DNA from: Rubinisphaera margarita
Lineage (GTDB): Bacteria > Planctomycetota > Planctomycetia > Planctomycetales > Planctomycetaceae
Assembly: GCF_022267515.1 (NCBI RefSeq)
Contig: NZ_JAKFGB010000012.1
Location: 62,001 to 126,000 of the forward strand
Length of the DNA stretch: 64,000 bases
Reading direction: 5' to 3'
Position numbers and translations under genes: made by a program. The notes beneath the pieces were generated by a model. It saw nothing but the letters and a program-made list of their open reading frames with translations. It searched no databases and was not told where the DNA came from. Shown in pieces: positions 28,501-35,553 of this stretch. How positions within the stretch are numbered: position 1 is the stretch's first letter; each line of letters begins with the position of its first letter.

Positions 28501-28613
28501 AAACGCGGATTGAAGACCATCAGACCGATCGGCTCGATCTTTGGAATTCCGCTGGGGAGAGAGCCGGACGCTGGACGGCTTATACGATTCGCACGCCACA
28601 ACGGCTCGAATAG
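25530..28613 (+). CDS. Secreted DUF1583-type protein, paralogue of the giant at 428-5929
   Basis: 1027 residues from ATG 25530, which overlaps the previous stop (ATGA); the longer frame from 25461 is shadow. A signal peptide precedes AADAASP near residue 35. An alpha-helical, TPR-like stretch (about 40-250) precedes the DUF1583 module (about 290-620), with ESLLRYHRPVLEDGTIRYEF, NVHPSLGSR and LTWTGNWPREL. A third jelly-roll-like region fills about 650-1027. The giant on the opposite strand shares these signatures, including the helical N-terminal stretch with the EFLQTWVLPEAFPDVVRM type of sequence (there DALTSWVIPETPGDVIRL), but adds a second module and a propeller. Function is unknown. Confidence 0.84.
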   Translation: MTMYHSSRVTWILGLMPLLFLGTERPGGTLLAADAASPVVNTLLIGNEILADDVEIVFHRAEALDGEDRFEFLQTWVLPEAFPDVVRMEAFRGPLLAKEDGSEESAAADSFLDRLHSPALLLVQSAAATNRLGELRQRLERIEPTEPRLALDAHAFRGLIAVEEQRFDDLMSSLTAIDTLRAELTTDDIPWSELTLLARAIHEDEARTDVMGHLGNILQLSNTKNLNWSLRPDGIRFRSFFDSIAGEARELEAGTLLQQMPEWTPVRHETREMRDEELPAPRWHFDGSEVHIERGRRMDLLYFQSPLTGNYQVQCEVVAPNYRDTAGLVAGFWSSASRHSFRYGDPTRLINTTTLDPILPKLNDWMRFRVRVENGIATTYWNERNLAERPANEHTDPWVAVRTYNGILGGVRNVRITGDPEIPATITLHSDLNSGCWFAVYDQTVGTHGDWQLPRTNEEGTEILAPRRTDEFGTWHESLLRYHRPVLEDGTIRYEFFYSPEEHNVHPSLGSRSWLLTPAGVVEHILTGMSSEETQDPQNAEVVDESQLETALPFRANDWNQLELRIENRQLTLVLNEIPVYQCGVEVGPREFFGLFHYADQTTLRVRNLTWTGNWPRELPEVKQQTLAWKPHESLENLDEFQEEIRFEFRSAGAFDERLKVGRPSGYDGFAFVPGRGVRMTPKIQEGWTNNYLETKTLLYGDFDIELDYEELETVHVGRGGLGIELWVLDESGTRISCSRLDRGVDEIISSAGIAIPLPEGNTHYGGTNITDECAAGTLKMVRRGSTVHSLIAADGSEWFTHIGSQELPNDFSGVRVQWRTPNMKNGQVSVIVSDVRIRSNSEAIRQQLDPRFSALTGYAASYLFSSIGKFGAPADRVFSAISEGNANGWRAVPSFHGEFDAEFKLTSGEVRLDSPLLIQFGPEADALQIRFEAKDPQGYRLSLLRETQEGSDTLAIADLSAMPRGLRLIRVQNTLFVAFTQLGYYQILGQTRIEDHQTDRLDLWNSAGERAGRWTAYTIRTPQRLE

Positions 28614-28658
28614 TTCCATCGACGAAGTTTGACAAGTCTCCAACAGAATCGATTCACT

Positions 28659-31600
28659 ATGAACCGGCTCTCTCGTCCTTTCCTGGTACTGATCTTCCTC
28701 GCGGCTTCGGCGTCCTGCCAGGGGGCGGAGACATCGTCCGACGTTCAGGAGCTGCAGTGGAATGTCTATCTGAAGAACTGGCAGGTTCTCGGTCCAATTG
28801 CAAAACCCGACCAGACCGCATCAGGACTCGAGGTTGACTTTGTCGAGAACGAAGCCGAACTCAAGGCGGGAGATGCGTTCTTCTACAACTCGAAACTGTA
28901 CGTCTGGAAGAAGACCGACTATCACGCCATTCCGCTTCGAAATGCATTCCACACGTTCGGGGATAAAGGTTATAACGCGGTTGCCTATGCCTGGACACAG
29001 TTCAATTCTTCGAGCGAACAGAAGGCCGTTCTCTCGGTTGGATACGACGATCATTTCAAGGCGTGGCTGAACGGTGAAGTCGTCGGCAGCGGCGAAGAGA
29101 ACACGGCTGCCCTGATCGACCAGAGCCTCCACGAAGTCACCCTCCGCAAAGGGACGAACTCTCTGCTGATCAAGGTCGGGCAGAATGTCAGGGGATGGGA
29201 GATTATGGCTCGACTCCTGCCGCCCGACCTGAAGAAGCCGCTGCTTGTGATCCGCGCCGAGAATTCTCCGAACCCCGCCAAGTTGCCGCCGATCCGGGTC
29301 GAACTCCTCGACCGTCAGCAACGCGTCCGGGCTGTGCATTACACCAGCGGCGGTCGCCCGGGATCACGAGCTTCCGGACAGGATGCCTACTATCCGTTGT
29401 ACGCGAAAGAACCAACACCACCGCCGGCCTTCGTGCGCTACGTGGTCGAAGAAGAGGGGTATGCACCGACGCCCCAGACTGTTTCCTGGGAACAGGCTCG
29501 TAACAAAGAGACGCGACTGCGGATGATGTCCGACCGTCCGCTCGAACTTGTCGTTGTCGATCGTAAGTCCGGGGAACCGCTGCAGAACGCCCAGGTCTGG
29601 ATGAGAGACAAACTGCTTGAGCCGGCCAGCGATGCTTCCGGAAAAATCGCCCTGCCGAAGCTCGATCCGATCGATCACCAGTGCTGGGTCGTGGCCCGGG
29701 GCTACGCTGTGGAGCGCGTGGGATTGAAATGGCCCCGGACAATCCAGCGGGTCGAATTGCAACCGGGAGGGAAGTCGCTGAAAGGCCGGGCACTTGAGCC
29801 GTCTGGCGAACCGGTCGCCGGAGTGAAGGTGACCTCCAATACCTCCGAGGGCTATTCGCCCACAGTCGTGACTAACGAACGGGGCGAGTACGAACTGTTC
29901 GGTCTTCCACAGTCGTTGACCTCTATCCGCCCCGGTTTCGAGGCACAAGGGTACATTCCGTTCCCCTACACTCAGGTGGATCTCACCGAAGCGGAAACTA
30001 CGTACGATGCAATTCTGAATCCGGGGGCGACGATCAAAGGCGTCGTTACACACCAGAAGACCGGACAACCGCTCGCGAACGTGCATTTGGCTGTCGGTGA
30101 GGATCGTTTTGGATCGAACCGTTCAATCGAGGCGACCACCGATGCTCAGGGACGATACACGCTTTACGGCGTTCCCACGGGAAGTTGCGTTGTTCACGCG
30201 GTCAGTCCGGAACATGCCCCGGAGGTCAAGACGACGGTGGCGAAGCAGGGGGAAGCAGCCTCGCTCGACTTCCAGTTGATCGAAGGCAAACCGGTCACCG
30301 GCCGAGTCGTCGACATCGCTGGCAAGCCGCTCTCCAATGTCTGGATTGTCACTGATACCTGGAGCAGCTATCGCGTCTTCAATCGCCAGGCCCGAACCGA
30401 CGCCGACGGCAATTTCACGCTGCCGCACATGCCGGACAGTCCGGCAGAGACCGACATTCTCAAGCAGGGCTATATCAGCGTCCGCAATCACGTTTTCCGG
30501 GGCGGGGACACCGCTACGATCGAATTGAAGCCCGAGGTCGTTTACACGATCAACATCAGAGATGCTTCCAACGACGGCGTCATCGCGGGGCTCAACATCT
30601 CGATCGGAAGGCTCTGGTCCGGAAACCCGGAGTATCACTGGAGCAGCAGCGAATGGGAGACTTCCCGGAACTACAACGCCGGCACCGGAACGTTCACCGT
30701 CACCATCGATGAACCCGAGCAGGCTGAGGTGGCTTACCGGTTTCGCGCACCGGGCTATCAGGATAAAGTATTTCAGCTGCCGAGTGAGCATAAAGAATCT
30801 CGGAAGATCGACATCGAACTCGAGAAGGCGGAACTCTTTGCGGGACGTATTGTGGAAGCCGAGTCTGATCATCCGATTGTCGGGGCCAGAATCTGCCTGG
30901 TGACACCGTCGGACAAGTTTCGAACCGATTATTATGTGAGTTACCGGAGCGCCTGGGAGTACCTCGATAACGGGCAATACTCCGGCGTCGTACAGACAAG
31001 CGACAATCGCGGCGAGTTCCATCTGACACCGCCCGAGCATCCGGAAACTGCCTTGCTGGTTACTCGTCAGGATGGGGCCTTCCACTTCGTGCCCCGACTC
31101 AAGGCCCTGATCGCCGCTCATGAGCAGGGCGATCAACGCCTGGTCATTCCGATGCCGGAACCGGCGTCCCTCGACGGACAGATTTTGATCGGAAATGAAC
31201 CTCTGATCGGTGGTCAGGTGAAAGTGCACTGGGAGTATCCCGCTTCGTTCCCTCCCGAACTGCGCGAGATGTTCGGCGTCGGTGGCCAGGTGAAAACCGA
31301 CGGCGAAGGACGGTTCAGTTTTCCCGCTCTCGGCGTCGGGCGCTATGCGGTCCAGCGGGTATTCAGTCACCACATCGGACGGTATTCGACATCACAGTAT
31401 CTCGAATCCACTCACGTGGAGCTGACAGCCGGGCAGAAGGCGCAGATTACGCTCAACCGCCCGCCCGGCATCACAGTTCGTGGTCGCACGCTGACAACGG
31501 ATGGCGATCCTCTCGACCACAGCCTGATCTCGGTCTCAGGCGTCAACGATCGTTACATCACAATCGAGATGGCTAACTCCGACGGGAACGGACACTTCGA

Positions 31601-33425
31601 GATTCCGCACCTGGCGGCCGGTCGGTATCGGTTTAATGCCACGCATTACGCACCCGGCAGTTCGATGAAAGCCGACTACACTGGAATCGCAGTGGCCGAC
31701 CTCGAGTCTGGTCGGGCCGAGGATCCGATTGTGATCGATATGAAACCGATCAGCGTCAGCGGGTCGAAACAAAGGGTCACCAACAAGTCGTTGACGGGTA
31801 CGTTGCCACACGCCGTCAACCTTCCAGCTGCGGACACGGCTGAAGCATTCCGGCTCAGCGACCATTGGGGATCGATCGTCGTCATCTGCTCGGCCTCTCG
31901 CTGGACGTTCAACTCCACCGAAGTCCTGGGGAAGCTCGAGTCTTTCGCGAACGTTCCAGATGTCAAACTGCTCACACTTTATTCCGGGACGCAAAGCGAC
32001 TTCGAAATCGCGAGCAGCGAATCTGAAATCGATCTCGCGGGACGAGTGGTCTTTAGCGACGACATCAGAAGCCATCCCGTGCTGTCGCATTTGCCGCTTG
32101 GGAATAACAACGCGCTCATCGTCGGACGAGACGGAAAGCTGGCGACAGAGATTGTTCCTCTGACCAGCATCGACGTCGCTTCGTTCGCTACGCCAGTCGA
32201 AGAGGCTGAATCGCCTTCCACCGCACGTCTGACGGTCACGATTGAACCGCCGGCCGGACAGATGGGGCCCATCGCCGCTGAATTGTCCTTCCAGGCCGTG
32301 GATGGGGAGGGAAAGATGGTCGACCTGGCTGAGTATCACATGACCGGGGAAACCCGGCAGATTGACTGGGTCTTTTTGAACATCGCTGTGGCAAAAGTGC
32401 GAGTGACGCTCGCCGCTCCGGGCATTGAACGGCAGACGCAGGAACTGTCGACGATTGCTGCTGAGAACGAAATGACATTTCGAGTCTCTGCTCCCAGCCG
32501 AATCAAGGGAACCATCGATACGTCCGATGTCTCACAATCGATTGAAGGGATGCGAATTCGATTGTATGGGTGGTCGACGCAGAGCCAGATTCCTCTCGCC
32601 ACAGACGCTCAGGTCGATGCCGAGGGGCGGTTTGAGATTCCGTGCTACCCGGGCTCGTACTACATCTTGTTCGTTCCTCTCGACAATGTGGTGATTTCTG
32701 AAGGAGCGCTCTCGGTCGCCGTTCCGGACGGGGGAGCCGCTGAACCACAGCGGTTGACTGCGGTCCCGGCGGTGGATGTTGTCGTGAAGGTCAGTCTGGA
32801 CGACGGCACACCCGCGGAAGGTGCGTACGTGACCGGTCCGCAGGGAGTCGAATCGCGGACCGACGCGGATGGCCAGGTGAGAATGCCGAACGTTCGAGCT
32901 GACGGGGTCAGCGAGATGTGGGCCTGGCACGACCAGCGGTACGGATCAACGTCCGTTGACAGTCCGGCGGCGGGGGATGTTGTTGAGATCGTCATCGGCC
33001 AGACACCGAATCAAGCTGTCCCCTCGACGGAAGCAGCCGGACGGATGCTGCCGATGATCACCGTCACCAAGTCCGACGGGGAGGAGATCGCCTGGCCCCG
33101 CGATGCCCGACCGCGGATCGTCGTCATCGGAGAACTCTGGCGACTCGACACACAGCAGATGCTCGATCGCGCCAGGCAGAGTGCTGCCGAGCAGGGGCTC
33201 GATCTCGAAGTTCTCAGCACGGATCGCTCGGCTTCCGTCATCGACGAATGGGCTCAACGTCTCGCAGGTTCCGGGACCGTTTCGATGCTGGATTCTTCAA
33301 GCCTCGACAATAATTCCTTTTGGCTGCTGTTTCCGGAAGCCAGAGCGTTCCAGGTCGATGGGGAGAATCGGATTGTTGAACAGTTATTCGACGAGAGACA
33401 ACCCGAGGAATCTCTAGAAAACTGA
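28659..33425 (+). CDS. Giant exported protein with carboxypeptidase-regulatory repeats and degenerate thioredoxin folds
   Basis: 1588 residues from ATG 28659, with a signal peptide whose end (AASASCQGAE) could also be a lipobox-like site. An N-terminal beta-sandwich (about 25-185) is followed by carboxypeptidase-regulatory (PF13620-like) units starting near residues 370, 455, 543, 725, 836 and 936, each with the pattern GxVxxxxGxPxxxxxV...TDxxGxFxLxxxPxG. A thioredoxin-like region (about 1060-1180, SIVVICSASRWTF) lacks the CxxC pair. A further regulatory unit lies near 1388, and another thioredoxin-like end (about 1470-1588) also lacks cysteines. It closes the rightward cluster. Surface display or binding is probable; no enzyme motif was seen. 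Confidence 0.82.
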   Translation: MNRLSRPFLVLIFLAASASCQGAETSSDVQELQWNVYLKNWQVLGPIAKPDQTASGLEVDFVENEAELKAGDAFFYNSKLYVWKKTDYHAIPLRNAFHTFGDKGYNAVAYAWTQFNSSSEQKAVLSVGYDDHFKAWLNGEVVGSGEENTAALIDQSLHEVTLRKGTNSLLIKVGQNVRGWEIMARLLPPDLKKPLLVIRAENSPNPAKLPPIRVELLDRQQRVRAVHYTSGGRPGSRASGQDAYYPLYAKEPTPPPAFVRYVVEEEGYAPTPQTVSWEQARNKETRLRMMSDRPLELVVVDRKSGEPLQNAQVWMRDKLLEPASDASGKIALPKLDPIDHQCWVVARGYAVERVGLKWPRTIQRVELQPGGKSLKGRALEPSGEPVAGVKVTSNTSEGYSPTVVTNERGEYELFGLPQSLTSIRPGFEAQGYIPFPYTQVDLTEAETTYDAILNPGATIKGVVTHQKTGQPLANVHLAVGEDRFGSNRSIEATTDAQGRYTLYGVPTGSCVVHAVSPEHAPEVKTTVAKQGEAASLDFQLIEGKPVTGRVVDIAGKPLSNVWIVTDTWSSYRVFNRQARTDADGNFTLPHMPDSPAETDILKQGYISVRNHVFRGGDTATIELKPEVVYTINIRDASNDGVIAGLNISIGRLWSGNPEYHWSSSEWETSRNYNAGTGTFTVTIDEPEQAEVAYRFRAPGYQDKVFQLPSEHKESRKIDIELEKAELFAGRIVEAESDHPIVGARICLVTPSDKFRTDYYVSYRSAWEYLDNGQYSGVVQTSDNRGEFHLTPPEHPETALLVTRQDGAFHFVPRLKALIAAHEQGDQRLVIPMPEPASLDGQILIGNEPLIGGQVKVHWEYPASFPPELREMFGVGGQVKTDGEGRFSFPALGVGRYAVQRVFSHHIGRYSTSQYLESTHVELTAGQKAQITLNRPPGITVRGRTLTTDGDPLDHSLISVSGVNDRYITIEMANSDGNGHFEIPHLAAGRYRFNATHYAPGSSMKADYTGIAVADLESGRAEDPIVIDMKPISVSGSKQRVTNKSLTGTLPHAVNLPAADTAEAFRLSDHWGSIVVICSASRWTFNSTEVLGKLESFANVPDVKLLTLYSGTQSDFEIASSESEIDLAGRVVFSDDIRSHPVLSHLPLGNNNALIVGRDGKLATEIVPLTSIDVASFATPVEEAESPSTARLTVTIEPPAGQMGPIAAELSFQAVDGEGKMVDLAEYHMTGETRQIDWVFLNIAVAKVRVTLAAPGIERQTQELSTIAAENEMTFRVSAPSRIKGTIDTSDVSQSIEGMRIRLYGWSTQSQIPLATDAQVDAEGRFEIPCYPGSYYILFVPLDNVVISEGALSVAVPDGGAAEPQRLTAVPAVDVVVKVSLDDGTPAEGAYVTGPQGVESRTDADGQVRMPNVRADGVSEMWAWHDQRYGSTSVDSPAAGDVVEIVIGQTPNQAVPSTEAAGRMLPMITVTKSDGEEIAWPRDARPRIVVIGELWRLDTQQMLDRARQSAAEQGLDLEVLSTDRSASVIDEWAQRLAGSGTVSMLDSSSLDNNSFWLLFPEARAFQVDGENRIVEQLFDERQPEESLEN

Positions 33426-33462
33426 ACGCGGCGACGGAACGCGATCTCTCTCGGCAAACGTC

Positions 33463-33490
33463 TTGTCGAAGGTCGAAACTCGAAGATAAT
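33463..33490 (+). promoter_or_regulatory. Predicted sigma-70-type promoter
   Basis: TTGTCG at 33463-33468 and GATAAT at 33485-33490 are 16 bases apart, close to the consensus of a housekeeping promoter. It lies 65 bases ahead of the small gene at 33556 and downstream of the stop of the preceding cluster. Confidence 0.45.
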
Positions 33491-33505
33491 AGAGGTAGGG
33501 AGGAC

Positions 33506-33518
33506 GTTCCCAGGGAAC
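33506..33518. promoter_or_regulatory. Perfect 13-bp palindrome, possible operator
   Basis: GTTCCCAGGGAAC is symmetrical around its central A and begins 16 bases after the predicted -10, in the place expected for a repressor site. No regulator was identified. Confidence 0.4.
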
Positions 33519-33555
33519 CTCATTCGACATCGATTTTCAGTTGAGGAGACTAGCC

Positions 33556-33747
33556 ATGGAAACCTTCGCCATCATCGAAGTTGAGAATGGTCTGACCGTC
33601 GCCAATGTGCATCCCAATCAATCGGCTGAAGAAGCAGCCCGCACGCAGGGAGGCATCGTCGTCGACCCGGGACCGTTTCCCTCGTTCGACGCAGCCTACG
33701 ATGCCTTGCTGAATCTTCAGGCAACCGAAGAAGAACGCAAGGAGTAG
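33556..33747 (+). CDS. Small conserved-looking protein of unknown function
   Basis: 63 residues from ATG 33556, with GAGGAG seven bases upstream, the best ribosome site in this area. The protein is acidic and without a signal peptide or membrane segment. It starts with a beta-rich part (METFAIIEVENGLTVANV), contains a GGIVVDPGPFPSFDAAYDAL segment and ends in a charged helix. The strong ribosome site, its own predicted promoter and ordinary codon use support a real gene. It is not recognised beyond a general likeness to short planctomycete hypothetical proteins. It is encoded between the giant regulatory-repeat gene and a sulfatase on the same strand. Confidence 0.8.
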   Translation: METFAIIEVENGLTVANVHPNQSAEEAARTQGGIVVDPGPFPSFDAAYDALLNLQATEEERKE

Positions 33748-33859
33748 CAACGTAGAGAACAGCAGTTCGGCAGGACGATCGAGACACGGGTCGGTATACT
33801 CAGTGCGCTCGATATTCGAGCCGCATCAGCCAACGTCCTGCTTCCTGTCTCTTCCGTGG

Positions 33860-35455
33860 ATGTCTGTCATGCTCAGAGTTCTCATCGTTCTGCTTCTCAC
33901 AACTCCGACGCTCGTTTCCGCTGCCGACCGACCCAGTGTTCTCATTCTGTACGCCGACGACTGGGGGTGGGGCGACCTGTCCTGTCACGGTCATCCGGAG
34001 TTGAAAACGCCGAACCTGGATCAACTCGCTCGGGAAGGGGCTGATTTTCATCAGTTCATGGTCAACAGTCCGGTTTGCTCGCCCAGTCGAGCGGCTCTGA
34101 TGACCGGACATTTCCCGGCTCGTTACAGTGTCCATCAGCACTTCGCGACCTATGAATCCAATCGCGAACGCAACATGCCCGACTGGCTTGATGTGAAAGC
34201 ACCTTCGTTACCTCGCATGTTCCAGCAGGCCGGCTACCGAACGGCTCACTATGGCAAATGGCATCTCACCGGCGGTGGTATCGCGGACGCTCCGCATCCG
34301 AGCGAATATGGCTACGATGACTCTGCCGTTTATGTCGGTCCCGGGCGGCACGTGTTCGAAGGAACCTCCGCTCAGAAGATAGTTCAGGAGGCGGCCGCCC
34401 ACGATGACGTCGCCGCGTCCTTTCTGACCACGGCCGCGGTCGAGAACGCCCTTCGTTTCATCCGGGAGAGTAAAGACGAGCCGTTCTTCGTGAACGTCTG
34501 GCTGCACGAAACGCATCATCTCGTTTCGGCCACCGAAGAAGACAAACAGGCTTATCCCGAGACACCGGAACCAGAGCGAACGTATTATTCCGCCGTCACC
34601 CGAGCCGACCGGCAAATCGGCAGGCTGCTGTCTCTACTCGATGAAATGGGACGGACCGATAACACGATCGTGATCTTCTCCAGTGATAACGGTCCCGAAG
34701 TCAGCCATGAGCAACCCGGCCAGAAGTTCTATTACAGTGTTGGTTCCACCGGCGGACTGAGGGGACGAAAACGGAGCCTCTACCAGGGTGGAGTCGGAAC
34801 GCCGTTTCTGATTCGCTGGCCCGGGCATGTTCCGGCTGGTCTGGTCGATGAATCAACCGCTCTTACCGCAGTCGATTTCTTTCCCACTCTGCTGGCCGCA
34901 GCGGGCATCAAACCGCCCCAGGGCTATGAGTCTGACGGCGAGAATGTTCTGCCGGCTCTCCAGGGGAATGAGTGGGGCCGAACGAAGCCGCTCTTCTGGG
35001 AATGGCAGGGGAATCACACGCAGGACGCGAACTGGCCCGCCTGGGGAATGCGGGACGGACCATGGTCACTCCTGATCGACGAGACTGGCGAACGCGTGGA
35101 ACTCTACCACGTGCTGGAGGATCGCGAGCAACAGGACAATCGGGCCGCATCGCAGAAAGATCGCGTTGAGCAGATGCGGTCTGCCCTCGATGCCTGGCGG
35201 TCGACTCTGCCGAAAGAACCGTCCCTCGAAACGATCAGCCAGAACGCCACAAAAGGCCCGCGGGCAACGTCGAAGCAGAAAACTCCCAACCGGGCAGGGG
35301 CCTTCAAACGCTGGGACAAGAACGGCGACGATCTGCTCACACTTGAAGAGTACACGAACGGGTTGTCGAAGAAAGACAGCGCTCCGACCCGCTTCCGCAA
35401 CTTTGATAAAGATGGAAACGGCGAGCTGACCCGCGAGGAGTTTGTCGGCCCGTAG
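33860..35455 (+). CDS. Secreted sulfatase with C-terminal EF hands
   Basis: 531 residues from ATG 33860 (ATG 33869 is equally possible; both give a Sec signal peptide ending at VSAAD). The sulfatase core opens with PSVLILYADDWGWGDL, whose paired Asp bind the metal. It carries the formylglycine sequence CSPSR (Cys73, converted by a maturase) followed by AALMTG, and later GKWHL and SSDNGPE, which complete the active site. After the catalytic domain, two EF-hand loops appear near residues 485 (DKNGDDLLTLEE) and 515 (DKDGNGELTREE). Planctomycete sulfatases attack sulfated polysaccharides; the substrate here is unknown. The EF tail is an addition to the usual sulfatase and may bind calcium. Confidence 0.93.
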   Translation: MSVMLRVLIVLLLTTPTLVSAADRPSVLILYADDWGWGDLSCHGHPELKTPNLDQLAREGADFHQFMVNSPVCSPSRAALMTGHFPARYSVHQHFATYESNRERNMPDWLDVKAPSLPRMFQQAGYRTAHYGKWHLTGGGIADAPHPSEYGYDDSAVYVGPGRHVFEGTSAQKIVQEAAAHDDVAASFLTTAAVENALRFIRESKDEPFFVNVWLHETHHLVSATEEDKQAYPETPEPERTYYSAVTRADRQIGRLLSLLDEMGRTDNTIVIFSSDNGPEVSHEQPGQKFYYSVGSTGGLRGRKRSLYQGGVGTPFLIRWPGHVPAGLVDESTALTAVDFFPTLLAAAGIKPPQGYESDGENVLPALQGNEWGRTKPLFWEWQGNHTQDANWPAWGMRDGPWSLLIDETGERVELYHVLEDREQQDNRAASQKDRVEQMRSALDAWRSTLPKEPSLETISQNATKGPRATSKQKTPNRAGAFKRWDKNGDDLLTLEEYTNGLSKKDSAPTRFRNFDKDGNGELTREEFVGP

Positions 35456-35553
35456 AGCAGTTTCCATCAAGGTGTAACCGTCCTGTCCGCGTCAGATGCG
35501 GCGTTTCGACGAAATGGCACTCTGACGCAGACATACGGTCGAGCGATCCACTT
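35453..35553 (+). repeat. Dispersed structured element, copy B
   Basis: This copy fills the gap between two convergent genes, from the sulfatase stop to the stop of the flavoprotein gene. It aligns with 13703-13803. The hairpin is GCGTCAGA (35489-35496) with TCTGACGC (35521-35528). Orientation is taken from copy A. No T-run follows, so termination is uncertain. Confidence 0.75.

Noticed and set aside
35489..35528. Hairpin between convergent genes as a standard bidirectional terminator
   Set aside because: The 8-bp stem has a 24-base loop and no T-run, and the whole segment matches the copy at 13703 between co-directional genes, so a dispersed element explains it better.
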